Below, in pieces: positions 1-11,915 of a stretch of DNA of 64,000 bases. The stretch is taken from contig NZ_CP017157.1 of the NCBI RefSeq assembly GCF_001729485.1, positions 6,572,001 to 6,636,000 of the forward strand, read 5' to 3'. Position 1 is the first letter of the stretch, and each line of letters opens with the position of its first letter. The translations under genes and the position numbers were made by a program. The notes under the pieces were generated by a model. That model saw only the letters and a program-made list of their open reading frames with translations. It did no database searches and was not told where the DNA came from. The stretch comes from Streptomyces lydicus (GTDB taxonomy: Bacteria; Actinomycetota; Actinomycetes; Streptomycetales; Streptomycetaceae).

Positions 1-865
1 CGATGAGGACCAGCGCGGAGCGGACGCCGACGCGTTCGGCCTCGTCCAGCGCGGTCCAGGTGCGCTCCAGCAGCCGCTGGCGGTTGGGCAGCCCGGTGAG
101 CGGATCGCGCAGCTGCTCCTCCGCGCGGGCCCGGGCTATCCACAGGGTGGAGTCCAGTGCGATCAGCGGGACCGCGAACAGCGGCAGCAGCAGGGGGGCG
201 GCGACCGCGCAGACGGCGATCAGCGGGGAGATGCCGAGCAGTGCGATGCCGACGAGTGCCTGGCGGACGACGGCCGTTCGGGGGATGGCGGGCAGCGTGC
301 CGCTGCGCGGGGTGAGGCTGATCCACAGCAGGCCGCGGCTGACGACGAGATAGCCGGCGGCGGTGACCAGGACCTCGGGCAGGACGGTCAGGTCCCACGC
401 CTTGGGCGTCCAGGGGTGGCGGACGCTGGAGACCACGCCGAACGCGGCGAGCCCCAGCGCCGCGGCACCGATGCCGAGGACGTCCACCGCGCCGTGCACC
501 AGGGCCTGCCGCCAGCGGTGCCGGCGGGCGGCCCCGACGAGCACGACGACGGAGAGGCTGACGAGGGTGGCCGGCACCCAGCCGTACAGCAGCAGGACGG
601 CGAGGGCGAGCGCGGCCCCGGAGCCCGTGCCGCCCCACCAGCGGTCGCGGCCCAACGCGACCAGGTGGCCGACGATGACGCCGGTGAGGATCGCCAGCGA
701 CCATCCCACGGAGCCTCCGGGGAACAGCGCGTCACCTTCGCCGAGGGTCCGTATGACGCCCACGGCGAGCGCGAGGCCCGCCACGGTGACGATGGTCGCG
801 GGCAGCGCGGGCACGACGAGCCGCCGGAGCCGCGACGCCGGAGCGGCGCTGTCGGTCGGTTTCAT
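1..865 (-). CDS. rmdB: RmdB-like membrane GGDEF (probably GGDEF-EAL) cyclic-di-GMP enzyme, 3' end outside window
   Basis: Only the first 288 codons are present. Translation from the ATG at 865 begins MKPTDSAAPASRLRRL and continues through about seven hydrophobic segments (residues roughly 15-240). It then enters a GGDEF-domain start with the typical motif DPLTGLPNRQRLLERTW around residue 254. The active-site motif and any EAL domain lie beyond the window edge. A purine-rich GAGAGGGA lies about 5 nt before the start codon. Membrane GGDEF or GGDEF-EAL proteins make or degrade cyclic di-GMP, which controls development in Streptomyces. The position next to ligA is where I remember the phosphodiesterase RmdB in S. 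coelicolor, so I infer an RmdB orthologue. The enzymatic direction cannot be read from this fragment. Confidence 0.8.
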   Translation of the reverse strand, partial: MKPTDSAAPASRLRRLVVPALPATIVTVAGLALAVGVIRTLGEGDALFPGGSVGWSLAILTGVIVGHLVALGRDRWWGGTGSGAALALAVLLLYGWVPATLVSLSVVVLVGAARRHRWRQALVHGAVDVLGIGAAALGLAAFGVVSSVRHPWTPKAWDLTVLPEVLVTAAGYLVVSRGLLWISLTPRSGTLPAIPRTAVVRQALVGIALLGISPLIAVCAVAAPLLLPLFAVPLIALDSTLWIARARAEEQLRDPLTGLPNRQRLLERTWTALDEAERVGVRSALVLI

Positions 866-918
866 TCCGATCCCTCTCACAGCCGGCTGAGCCCGCGCCA
901 CGGCAGGCGCACCCCTCA

Positions 919-924
919 AGGTTA
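919..924 (-). promoter_or_regulatory. possible -10 element for the rmdB-like gene
   Basis: The minus strand reads TAACCT about 54 nt upstream of the ATG, matching the TAnnnT pattern of Streptomyces vegetative promoters. No convincing -35 is seen at the expected distance, so this is tentative. The 866-1021 gap holds nothing else obvious. Confidence 0.3.
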
Positions 925-1021
925 GGCCGCGGAAGGCCGCCACGGGCAGCGATCGGCGACGGTTGCCCGAATGCGACCCGGCGTCCGGGATCAATCTGGT
1001 ATGCGCCGATGGGGTGACACC

Positions 1022-3268
<2,247 letters not shown>

Positions 3269-4282
3269 TCACTCAGGGTTGTCTGCGAGTGATCTCGCCG
3301 CCCGGACGCAGTGCGCGAGGACCGAACGGGCATAGCCGGGCGAAGCGCCCGCCAGCCCGCACGACGGGGTGATGACCACGGACTCGCTGAGAGTCCCCGG
3401 CGTCAGCCCCAGCCTGCGCCACAGCGTCCTGACACCCATGACGCTACCGGCAGGGTCTGACAATCGGCCGTCCACGCCCGGCACCACGCCCGCGAACAGC
3501 GCCGTACCGCCTTCGACCGCCTCGCCGATCGCCTCCTCCTCACGCTCGGTGAGCAGTGCGAAATCGAACGAGATGCCCGTGACGCCGGCTCGCCGCAGCA
3601 GCGCGAACGGCACCTCGGGCGCGCAGGAGTGGACGACCACGGGCCCGCCGTCCGCGACCGCGACGAGATCGCGCAGCGCGCCCTCGACGACCGCGCGGTC
3701 CACGGCCCGGTGGGTGCGGTAGCCGCTCGCGCTCTTCACCCGCCCCTGCAGCACCGCGGTCAGCGACGGCTCGTCGAGCTGCAGCACGACCCGGGCGCCC
3801 GGCACCCGCCGCCGTACGTCGGCGAGATGGCCGCGCAGTCCCTCCGCCAGGGATCCCGCGAGGTCCCGGCAGGCCCCGGGGTCGCTGAGGGCGGCCTCGC
3901 CGTTGCGCAGCTCCAGGGCGGTGGCGAGGGTCCACGGGCCGACGGCGGAGACCTTCAGCGGTCCCTCGTACCCCTGGGTGAACTCCTCCAGGGCGTCGAG
4001 GTCCTCGCCGAGCCAGGAGTGGGCGCGCCGGGTGTCGCGGCCGGGCCGGTCGCTGATCCGCCAGCCGCTGGGCTCCACATGGCCGTAGACCTCGACGAGC
4101 ATCCCGAGGGTGCGTCCGATCATGTCGGCGCCGGGCCCGCGGGCCGGGAGCTCCGGCAGGTACGGGAAGGTCTCCAGCGATCCGGTGACGGTCTTCGCCG
4201 CCTCGCGCGCGTCCCCGCCCGGCATCGACCCGATGCCGGTCGCGGCGCCCGCGGGCCACTTCTGCGTACTGTTCTCGCTCAC
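3269..4282 (-). CDS. cobalamin-independent methionine synthase-like protein (MetE C-terminal domain family)
   Basis: A 337-residue protein from a GTG at 4282 (VSENSTQKWPAGAATGIGSMPGG). It matches the short actinobacterial 'methionine synthase, vitamin-B12 independent' family, which is only the catalytic barrel of MetE. Zinc-ligand motifs are visible as VHSCAPEVPFALL and PSCGLAGASP, and the homocysteine-side LQLDEPS motif is present. An in-frame upstream start (4333) is possible, but the family begins near the GTG. No clear Shine-Dalgarno precedes the GTG, so leaderless translation is likely. It is about half the length of true MetE, so the methyl donor and in vivo role are uncertain. It sits directly upstream of ligA in the same direction. 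Confidence 0.85.
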   Translation of the reverse strand: MSENSTQKWPAGAATGIGSMPGGDAREAAKTVTGSLETFPYLPELPARGPGADMIGRTLGMLVEVYGHVEPSGWRISDRPGRDTRRAHSWLGEDLDALEEFTQGYEGPLKVSAVGPWTLATALELRNGEAALSDPGACRDLAGSLAEGLRGHLADVRRRVPGARVVLQLDEPSLTAVLQGRVKSASGYRTHRAVDRAVVEGALRDLVAVADGGPVVVHSCAPEVPFALLRRAGVTGISFDFALLTEREEEAIGEAVEGGTALFAGVVPGVDGRLSDPAGSVMGVRTLWRRLGLTPGTLSESVVITPSCGLAGASPGYARSVLAHCVRAARSLADNPE

Positions 4283-4403
4283 CCGGAAAGGGTATGCGGC
4301 GGCGGGGCGGGGAGGCCCACCCCGTCCAACCACCGGCCTCCACGCCCGACCGCCGGTCTCCCCGTCGGGCCAGCGGCCTTCCCCCTCCCCCGGCCGGCGC
4401 CGG

Positions 4404-5816
4404 TCACCGGCGGCCGCGTACGCCCAGCCACCCCGTCAGGGCCGCGGCCGCCAGCGCGAGCGCCGTCAGCGCGAAGGCGTACCCCGCGCCCCGGTAGCCG
4501 CCGCCCGCCGCGGTCAGTACCGCGCCCATCCCGGCGATGCCGACCAGGGAGCCGATCTGGCGGTTGGCGTTGAGGGTCGCGCTGCCGATGTCGGCGTGCT
4601 CGCGTCCCGCGGCCTCCATCAGGACACCGGTCAGCGCCGGGGAGCTGACCCCGCTGCCGACGTTGGTGACGGCGAGGAGCGCCGCGATCGTCCAGTACGG
4701 CAGGCCGGGCGCGAGGATCAGGAACAGCAGGACGTACCCGGCGGCGGAGACCGCCAGCGATCCCGCCAGCGCGACCCGGTTGCCGATGCGCAGCCCGATC
4801 CGGGCGTAGAGCATGTTGCCGACCGGGATGACCAGGACGGCCGGCAGCATCTGCAGTCCGGCCGTCACCGGGCTCGCGCCGCGCGCGGTCTGGAGGAACA
4901 GGCCGAGGACGAACAGGGCCCCGTAGAAGGCGAAGTTGAAGAGGAAGCCGACCACGTTGGCCGCGGAGAAGCTGCCGTCCGAGAAGAGCGCGACCGGCAG
5001 GATCGGCGTACGGGAGGCCCGTTCGCGGAGCAGGAACCCGGCCGCCGCGACCACCGTGACCGCGAACGCGCCCAGGACGAACGGCGCGGACCACCCCTTG
5101 TCCGGCCCCTCGATGAGGGCGTAGCTCAGCGCCCCGAGGGCGAGCAGGCCCAGGACGTGACCGCTGCCGCCGAGCGCCGAGCCCCGGCCGGGGACGGCCG
5201 CGACGACCCGCCGGGTGAGCAGCAGCCCCACGATGCCGATGGGGAGGTTGACCAGGAAGATGGAGCGCCAGCCGAGGGTGCCCACCAGGAGGCCGCCGAG
5301 GGTCGGCGCGAGCCCGACGGACGTGGAGACGATCGCCGACCAGATGCCGAGGATCTTCGCCCGGCGGGCCGGCTCCGGGAACGCGTTCATCAGCAGCGAC
5401 AGCGAGCTGGGCATGAACAGCGCCGCGCCCACGCCCTGCGCGAAGCGGGCCGCCACCAGGACGTCACCGTTCGGCGCGGCGGCACCCAGCAGGGAGGCCG
5501 CGGTGAAGGCGGCGAGCCCGACGAGGTAGATCCGGCGCGCTCCGAACCGCTTGGCCAGTGAGCCGGCGAGCAGCAGCAGTGCGGCGAAGGCGAGGACATA
5601 GCCGTCGACGACCCAGGTGAGGCCGGACATGCTCAGCCCGAGCCGGTCCCGCAGGGCGTTCGCGGCGACGTTCATGATGCCGGTGTCCAGGCTCGCCATC
5701 ACGAATCCGAGCGCCAGGACGAGGAGTTGGAGCCCGCCCCGGGGCTGCTTGTGCCGGTCCGCCGGGGTCGGCGCCACGCTTGCCGCGGTGCGCGGCGCGG
5801 CCTTCTGAGTGATCAT
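4404..5816 (-). CDS. MFS drug-efflux transporter, DHA2/EmrB-like
   Basis: A 470-residue polytopic membrane protein with 12-14 predicted helices. The N-terminal repeat carries the DHA2 signature region SLDTGIMNVAANALRDRLG and WVVDGYVLAFAALLLLAGS, followed by loop residues KRFGARRIYLVG and RFAQGVGAALFMPSSLSLLM. These are typical of proton-driven multidrug exporters. Upstream GTG/ATG starts at 5843 and 5840 exist. I prefer the ATG at 5816 because the earlier codons lie inside an operator-like dyad and a TATAAC hexamer ends 7 nt before this ATG, allowing a leaderless transcript. It lies downstream of the marR gene in the same orientation, with operator-like repeats between them. The substrate is unknown. 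Confidence 0.9.
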   Translation of the reverse strand: MITQKAAPRTAASVAPTPADRHKQPRGGLQLLVLALGFVMASLDTGIMNVAANALRDRLGLSMSGLTWVVDGYVLAFAALLLLAGSLAKRFGARRIYLVGLAAFTAASLLGAAAPNGDVLVAARFAQGVGAALFMPSSLSLLMNAFPEPARRAKILGIWSAIVSTSVGLAPTLGGLLVGTLGWRSIFLVNLPIGIVGLLLTRRVVAAVPGRGSALGGSGHVLGLLALGALSYALIEGPDKGWSAPFVLGAFAVTVVAAAGFLLRERASRTPILPVALFSDGSFSAANVVGFLFNFAFYGALFVLGLFLQTARGASPVTAGLQMLPAVLVIPVGNMLYARIGLRIGNRVALAGSLAVSAAGYVLLFLILAPGLPYWTIAALLAVTNVGSGVSSPALTGVLMEAAGREHADIGSATLNANRQIGSLVGIAGMGAVLTAAGGGYRGAGYAFALTALALAAAALTGWLGVRGRR

Positions 5817-5822
5817 GAATTT

Positions 5823-5869
5823 AGTTATAGCTGTATCCATCACGACGGATGATGGTTACAGCTATAACT
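5823..5869. promoter_or_regulatory. paired MarR-type operator overlapping the MFS promoter
   Basis: AGTTATAGCTGTA (5823-5835) and its exact reverse complement TACAGCTATAACT (5857-5869) form a perfect 13-bp inverted repeat with a 21-bp spacer. Each arm is itself a near-palindrome of the form TTAYAGCTRTAA, so there are probably two operator copies 34 bp apart. On the minus strand the proximal copy contains a TATAAC -10-like hexamer immediately before the MFS start. The marR gene ends about 150 bp away, so autoregulation or efflux control by that MarR is the obvious inference. Confidence 0.75.
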
Positions 5870-6017
5870 TTACTGAATGCATACGAAACCCCGGAGAGGT
5901 GAGGTGACGGAGGGGACGCGAATTCCGGGAAGGGACCGGGAGGCACCGGCTGGACTCACAGGACTCGGTCGGGGGACGCGCGGGCCGGGCTCGGCCGGGG
6001 AACCGCGCGGGCCAGGC

Positions 6018-6458
6018 TCAGTCGGCCCGGCCCAGCGCCTTCAGCAAGTCGTCGCGCAGCGCGGCGCGCTCCTCGTGCGAGAGATGGTCCAGCGGTGACG
6101 CGGTACCCATCCGGCGCAGCAGGTCGAGTCGCAACTCCCGCCCCGCCTCGGTCAGTACGAGCTGCTTGGCGCGCCGGTCCAGCGGATGCGGCTGGCGTAT
6201 GACCATGCCCTGCTTCTCCAGCTTGGAGATGACATAGGTGACGTTCGGCGGCTCGCAGCACAGCACCGCGGCCAGCTCCCGCGCGGTCTTCGGCTCGCCG
6301 AGCTCCTCCAGCGCCTTGGCCTGCGTCGGCGTCAGATCCAGCTCGGCGATCCGGCTGCGCTGATGGGCGTCCAGCCGGCGGCTCAGTTCCGTCACCAGCC
6401 CCCGGATCTCCCGGAACCCGCATCCGGCCGCCGCGGTCGACTTCGCTTCAGTGGTCAC
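6018..6458 (-). CDS. MarR-family winged-helix transcriptional regulator
   Basis: 146 residues starting at the GTG at 6458. The winged-helix core spans residues about 38-115: LTPTQAKALEELGEPKTARE, then the recognition segment around PPNVTYVISKLEKQGMV, and the wing RQPHPLDRRAKQLVLTEAGR with the classic DxR. N- and C-terminal helices form the dimer interface. MarR proteins usually repress an adjacent exporter and release DNA on ligand binding. The downstream same-strand MFS gene and the intervening inverted repeats fit this. The start lies in a gap that carries two DnaA boxes. The ligand is unknown. Confidence 0.9.
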   Translation of the reverse strand: MTTEAKSTAAAGCGFREIRGLVTELSRRLDAHQRSRIAELDLTPTQAKALEELGEPKTARELAAVLCCEPPNVTYVISKLEKQGMVIRQPHPLDRRAKQLVLTEAGRELRLDLLRRMGTASPLDHLSHEERAALRDDLLKALGRAD

Positions 6459-6498
6459 TCATGCAGCGTACGTCGCCGCGGCGGGAAGCAGCGGACGG

Positions 6499-6547
6499 CT
6501 GTGGACAACGGCGCCCCGGCGCCCACCGGGCCTGTGGACAACGGCGC
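6499..6547. repeat. 16-bp direct repeat, each copy containing a perfect DnaA box
   Basis: CTGTGGACAACGGCGC occurs at 6499-6514 and again at 6532-6547, exactly 33 bp apart. Each copy contains TGTGGACAA, the reverse complement of the preferred Streptomyces DnaA box TTGTCCACA. It lies in the 126-bp gap between marR and the SDR gene, upstream of marR. Confidence 0.7.
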
Positions 6548-6584
6548 GACGGCGGCATTCCCGAGGGCCGCGTCACGCGGCGGC

Positions 6585-7274
6585 TCAGCGTCCCGGCCGC
6601 ACCGACACATCGTTGATCTCCGCGTCCCGCGGCAGGTCGATGGCGGTGATGATGGCCGTCGCGACCGACTCGGGGTCGATCCAGCGGGACGCGTCGTAGT
6701 CCTTGCCCTCCTGCTGGTGGGTGCTCTCCTGCATCGGCGTGGCGGTGCGCCCCGGGTAGACCGACGTCACCCGGACGCCGTTGCCGTGCTCCTCCGCCCG
6801 CAGCGAGTCCGCCAGCGCCTTCAGGCCGTGCTTGCTCGCGGCGTACGCGCCCCAGTTGGCGTGTGCGTGCAGCCCCGCGCCCGAGTTGACGAACACGACG
6901 TGCCCCTTGGCGGCCCGCACCAGCGGGAGCAGCAGCCGGGTGAGTTCGGCGGGCGCGACGAGGTTGGCGGCGAGCTGCCGCTGCCACGCCTTGGCCGGCA
7001 GGTCGCCGACCGCGCCCAGCTCGATGACGCCGGCGATATGGTGCAGGGTGTCGATACGGTCCGGGAGCGGCTGGTGGCCGAGCGCCCAGGACAGCTTCTC
7101 CGGGGTGCCGAGGTCACCGACGAGCGTGCGGGCGCCGGGGAACTGCTCGGCGAGCGCCTTGGCCCGGACCGCGTTGCGCGCCAGCAGCCACAGGTCCTCC
7201 CCGCGCTCCGCGAGCCGCCGCGCGACCGCCGCTCCGATGCCCGAACCTGCCCCGGTGATCAAGTGCGTACCCAT
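6585..7274 (-). CDS. short-chain dehydrogenase/reductase (SDR)
   Basis: 229 residues from the ATG at 7274 (MGTHLITGAGSGIG). The Rossmann fingerprint TGAGSGIG (residues about 6-13), the NNAG-equivalent HIAG and the catalytic YAASK with an upstream Ser in FVNSGAG identify a classical SDR using NAD(P)H. Basic residues after the second strand (RNAVRAK) suggest NADP(H) preference, which is an inference. The substrate is unknown. A TAGGAT hexamer at 7282-7287 ends 7 nt before the ATG, consistent with a leaderless mRNA. It is flanked by marR and the LOG-like gene in the same direction. Confidence 0.9.
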   Translation of the reverse strand: MGTHLITGAGSGIGAAVARRLAERGEDLWLLARNAVRAKALAEQFPGARTLVGDLGTPEKLSWALGHQPLPDRIDTLHHIAGVIELGAVGDLPAKAWQRQLAANLVAPAELTRLLLPLVRAAKGHVVFVNSGAGLHAHANWGAYAASKHGLKALADSLRAEEHGNGVRVTSVYPGRTATPMQESTHQQEGKDYDASRWIDPESVATAIITAIDLPRDAEINDVSVRPGR

Positions 7275-7281
7275 GGGGCCG

Positions 7282-7287
7282 ATCCTA
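7282..7287 (-). promoter_or_regulatory. -10 element of a leaderless promoter for the SDR gene
   Basis: TAGGAT on the minus strand ends 7 nt before the ATG at 7274, so transcription would start at or next to the A of the start codon. No Shine-Dalgarno is visible. Confidence 0.45.
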
Positions 7288-7350
7288 ACGAGCACGGAGG
7301 GGAGGCGGACGAGGCCGGGGCAACGGGCGGGGCGGGGCGGGCCGGGCGGC

Positions 7351-7893
7351 TCAGCCCTGCACGCCCGCCTTCTGCTCCAGGTGGGCCAGCGCGCTGATGC
7401 CGTCCGCCGCGAAGAACACCAGGTCGCTCAGCGGCAGCGGCAGGAAGCCCTCCGCCTCCATCCGCTGGAACTGCTGCCGCAGACCGTCGTAGAAACCGGC
7501 GGTGTTCAGCAGCACCACCGGCTTGGTGTGCAGCCCGTGCTTGCGCAGCTCCAGCATCTCGGTGGCCTCGTCCAGCGTGCCGGTACCGCCCACCATGATC
7601 ACGATGGCGTCGGCGCGCGCCAGCATCTGCGCCTTCCGCTCGGCGAGGTCCTTGGTGACGACCATCTCGTCGGCGCCCGCGCGCGCCTTGTGCGCCAGGA
7701 ACTCCACGGAGACACCGATCAGCTTGCCGCCGGCCTCTTGCACGCCGTCGGCCATGACCTTCATCAGCCCGGTGTCCGAGCCGCCCCAGACCAGCGCGTG
7801 CCCGCCCTTGCCGATCAGCTCGGCGAACTCGCGGGCGGCAGCGACATAACGGTCATCAAGGTCGGCGGCGGAACAGAACACGCAGATATTCAT
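7351..7893 (-). CDS. TIGR00730/LOG-family Rossmann protein (nucleoside-5'-monophosphate phosphoribohydrolase-like)
   Basis: 180 residues from the ATG at 7893 (MNICVFCSAADLDDRYVAAA). AAGGTGAG lies 6 nt upstream, which favours this ATG over the GTG at 7902. The family includes cytokinin-activating LOG enzymes, which cleave nucleotide 5'-monophosphates to base plus ribose 5-phosphate. The SGGxxGLM-like nucleotide loop is seen as WGGSDTGLMKVM near residue 40. The catalytic PGGxGTxxE motif is present as VGGTGTLDE near residue 105, with Val replacing Pro. The catalytic Glu is retained. The in vivo substrate in bacteria is uncertain. Confidence 0.85.
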   Translation of the reverse strand: MNICVFCSAADLDDRYVAAAREFAELIGKGGHALVWGGSDTGLMKVMADGVQEAGGKLIGVSVEFLAHKARAGADEMVVTKDLAERKAQMLARADAIVIMVGGTGTLDEATEMLELRKHGLHTKPVVLLNTAGFYDGLRQQFQRMEAEGFLPLPLSDLVFFAADGISALAHLEQKAGVQG

Positions 7894-7954
7894 GCGACTC
7901 ACCTTACGAGCCGGGCCGGCGCGGAGGACGACCGCACGTCTGCCGGACCGGACA

Positions 7955-7987
7955 GCCGGGCCCCGGGGGTCGCCCCCGGGGCCCGGC
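7955..7987 (-). terminator. strong GC hairpin terminator downstream of gdhA
   Basis: A perfect 15-bp G/C stem with a 3-nt loop (left arm 7955-7969, right arm 7973-7987). It lies 54 nt past the gdhA stop and before the LOG-like gene. There is no U-tract, as is usual in Streptomyces. Confidence 0.8.
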
Positions 7988-8040
7988 CGCTCAACGCTTC
8001 CCCGCCTCGGACCAGCCCCTGGTCCGGATCCGTCCCTGGT

Positions 8041-9755
<1,715 letters not shown>

Positions 9756-10511
9756 TCATCCGGCCGAACCCACCGCCGCACCGGCCCCGGCGGCCGGCAC
9801 CGGGTGGGCGGTTTCCCCCGCCTCGGACGCGGCGTCGGCCGCGCGCTCGATCTCGGCCTTGACCATCTTCTCCATCGGCTCGGCGCAGCTGCCCCCGGCG
9901 ACGATCATCGCCACCAGGATGGCCACCACGCTCAGCACCGTGCCCAGCCAGACCATGGTGTGCACCGGCAGCGTGTAGGCGCCGATGACCTTGAGCACGC
10001 ACTCGGTCAGCAGCGTGCCGCCCCAGATCGCCGAGAAGCGGCGTTCGGCCCGACGGAACCGCTCGGAGCTCGTCAGCAGCCGGTCCCAGGCCGCGTTCCC
10101 GGCCGGGCCGCCCTTGGCCACCCACGGCTTGAGCCCGGCGGTCATCAGCGGCCGGCGGGTCCGCAGCGACAGCAGGATCGCGATCCCGATGGTGCTGCTC
10201 ACGGCGCTGTCCTTGGCCATCATCAGCCGGGCGTCGCCGGCCACCACGCTCGTCGCCAGGCCGACGACGTTCACGACCAGCATCAGCAGCGCCAGGCCGT
10301 TGACGGCGCGGCTGCGCACCAGGCCCCACACCGTGCGCAGCGCCGGTACCACGCTGCTCCAGCCGAGCGCGGCGACCGTGCCGAGGCCGAAGCCGTCACT
10401 GAGGACGTAGTACGAGGCGATCGGGACCCCCGCGTCCACGATCAGCGGCACGAGGCTCTGCACGAGCGGGTTGCCCGGTGTGCCCTCGGCGGCGGTCTGG
10501 TGCTGGCTCAC
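9756..10511 (-). CDS. VC0807-family membrane protein, function unknown
   Basis: 251 residues from the GTG at 10511 (VSQHQTAAEGTPGNP). GGGGGAG is placed 6 nt upstream, which decides this start over the ATG at 10526. About six hydrophobic segments are visible: residues 15-35, 40-58, 70-92, 98-115, 165-190 and 195-215. The segment VNGLALLMLVVNVVGLATSV, followed by a loop with DARLMMAKDS, resembles proteins annotated as the VC0807 family in actinobacteria. The C-terminal tail is Ala/Glu-rich. No enzymatic motif is seen. It may be a transporter or an intracellular membrane scaffold; the role is unknown. Confidence 0.65.
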   Translation of the reverse strand: MSQHQTAAEGTPGNPLVQSLVPLIVDAGVPIASYYVLSDGFGLGTVAALGWSSVVPALRTVWGLVRSRAVNGLALLMLVVNVVGLATSVVAGDARLMMAKDSAVSSTIGIAILLSLRTRRPLMTAGLKPWVAKGGPAGNAAWDRLLTSSERFRRAERRFSAIWGGTLLTECVLKVIGAYTLPVHTMVWLGTVLSVVAILVAMIVAGGSCAEPMEKMVKAEIERAADAASEAGETAHPVPAAGAGAAVGSAG

Positions 10512-10634
10512 GGCGTACTCCCCCATGTCGGACGGTGAACTGCTGCGCGGTGTCGGGACTTTCGACCCCTTGAGCTTCGCTCACCGCCCGGCGCGTGGGC
10601 AGTTCCGACTGTCCCGCCTTCGCCATGACATTTG

Positions 10635-11006
10635 TCAGTGCCGAGGTGCCGCGGCGCCGCGAGCGGTTCCGTGCTGCCGAGGCCGGTTGCGGGCGACGCG
10701 CAGTGCGTCGCCCAGCGCCTCGGCGAGCCGCCGCGAGAGATAGCGGAACTCGCGGTCCGGCACCTTGCGGTCGGCGTGCATCGCGCGGGCGTGGCGCAGC
10801 AGTTCCTCGCCGATGTCCAGCTGCATCTCCTCGATGCCGTCGGCGAGATCGGACACCGGGCCGCCCGCACCGTCCGTGATGAGGAAGCAGGGCCGGTCGT
10901 CCGGGGTACTCCAGGGCAGCAGCCGCATCTGCGGTGCGGGGTCTTCGGGGCGTTCGTGTTGTTCGGAAGGTGCGGAAAGTTCGGATCCTGGTGGTTCGTT
11001 CATCAT
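10635..11006 (-). CDS. small conserved Streptomyces protein of unknown function next to an XRE/DUF397 pair
   Basis: A 123-residue acidic protein. The central part reads MRLLPWSTPDDRPCFLITDG, then VSDLADGIEEMQLDIGEELL, and ends with a helical Arg-rich stretch. This sequence type commonly neighbours XRE/DUF397 regulator pairs in Streptomyces, and here it is divergent from one. No signal peptide, membrane segment or catalytic motif is seen. The ATG at 11006 is followed by a second Met. The shared promoter region (11007-11093) with the XRE gene suggests joint control. Confidence 0.7.
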   Translation of the reverse strand: MMNEPPGSELSAPSEQHERPEDPAPQMRLLPWSTPDDRPCFLITDGAGGPVSDLADGIEEMQLDIGEELLRHARAMHADRKVPDREFRYLSRRLAEALGDALRVARNRPRQHGTARGAAAPRH

Positions 11007-11031
11007 GCGGACAAGCGTCTCCGCCCGCGTC

Positions 11032-11037
11032 TAGCCT
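11032..11037 (+). promoter_or_regulatory. possible -10 of the XRE gene promoter
   Basis: TAGCCT on the plus strand, 56 nt before the ATG and immediately before the dyad at 11057-11074. No strong -35 is seen. Confidence 0.3.
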
Positions 11038-11056
11038 GGCCACGGAAACGACGCAA

Positions 11057-11074
11057 CCGTGCGTCACCGCACGG
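11057..11074. promoter_or_regulatory. putative operator dyad of the XRE regulator
   Basis: CCGTGCG-TCAC-CGCACGG is a perfect 7-bp inverted repeat located 20 nt before the XRE start codon and between divergent genes. A third half-site-like CTGTGCG follows at 11079. Autoregulation is inferred. Confidence 0.5.
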
Positions 11075-11093
11075 CAACTGTGCGAGGTGTGCG

Positions 11094-11915
11094 ATGCCCC
11101 ACAACGACGAACCCCCCGTCAGCCTGAGGATCTTCGGGAAGCAGTCCCGGTTCCTGCGCGAGCAACGAGGAATGACGCGCCGCGAACTGGCCGCGCTCGT
11201 CCCGTACTCCGAGTCCCTGATCGCGATGGTCGAACGCGGCGAGCGGCCACCGAAGCCGGGTTACGTCGACGCGGTGGACGCCGCCCTCGACGCGGGCGGC
11301 GTGCTGCGCGTACTGATCCCCGATGTCGCGGAGAAGCACCATCCGGCGTGGGCGGAGGAGTACGTCAACCTCCAAGCCCAGGCGTTGGCGCTGCACAGCT
11401 ACTCCACGCACCTGCTGCATGGCCTGTTACAGACCGAGTCATACGCCCGCGCGGTCTTCCGCTCCCTGCGACCCAGCCTGGAGGACGAGGAGATCGAGAA
11501 TTCCGTTCAGGCCAGGCTGACCACACAGAACCTCCTCCTCCGTAAGCCTTCTTGCCGGATGACCTTCGTCCTGGAGGAGCTCACGCTTCTACGAAAGATC
11601 GGTGGACAGGCGATCTGGGAAGAGGAGTTGCGGAAGCTTCTCAAGATCTCCCAGCTGCACAACGTCCAGCTACAGATCATGCCGGTAAGCAGGGAGACCC
11701 ATGCCGGACTGGATGGTCCGCTCACGTTGCTGGAGACTCCGGCTCACCACACCATCGGCTACGTCGAAGGTCAACGGGGGAGCTACTTCCTGACAGATCC
11801 GGACGACGTCAGCGTGCTGAGCCACCGGTACGGAACAATCCGATCGCAGGCCCATGACGCCGAAGCGTCCCGAGCCTTCATTCAGCGTCTGCTGACAGGA
11901 GAAGCATCAGCATGA
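11094..11915 (+). CDS. XRE-family regulator with DUF5753 (Scr1-type) C-terminal domain; contains a TTA codon
   Basis: 273 residues from the ATG at 11094, with GAGG about 6 nt upstream. The N-terminal Cro/CI helix-turn-helix covers residues 12-65 (QSRFLREQRGMTRRELAALV, then SESLIAMVERGERPP). The C-terminal DUF5753 domain (about 90-270) has the typical YVNLQAQALALHSYSTHLLH, GLLQTESYARA and RQRLLTRP-like segments. Such proteins pair with DUF397 proteins and are often described as antitoxin-like regulators or developmental regulators such as WhiJ-type. The downstream DUF397 gene overlaps its stop by 4 bp. Codon 112 (11427-11429) is TTA, implying dependence on the bldA tRNA for translation. Confidence 0.92.
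   Translation: MPHNDEPPVSLRIFGKQSRFLREQRGMTRRELAALVPYSESLIAMVERGERPPKPGYVDAVDAALDAGGVLRVLIPDVAEKHHPAWAEEYVNLQAQALALHSYSTHLLHGLLQTESYARAVFRSLRPSLEDEEIENSVQARLTTQNLLLRKPSCRMTFVLEELTLLRKIGGQAIWEEELRKLLKISQLHNVQLQIMPVSRETHAGLDGPLTLLETPAHHTIGYVEGQRGSYFLTDPDDVSVLSHRYGTIRSQAHDAEASRAFIQRLLTGEASA

Noticed and set aside
6499..6547. The DnaA boxes as a chromosomal origin
   Set aside because: Only two boxes, no AT-rich unwinding region, and no dnaA, dnaN or rpmH nearby. At most a secondary DnaA site.
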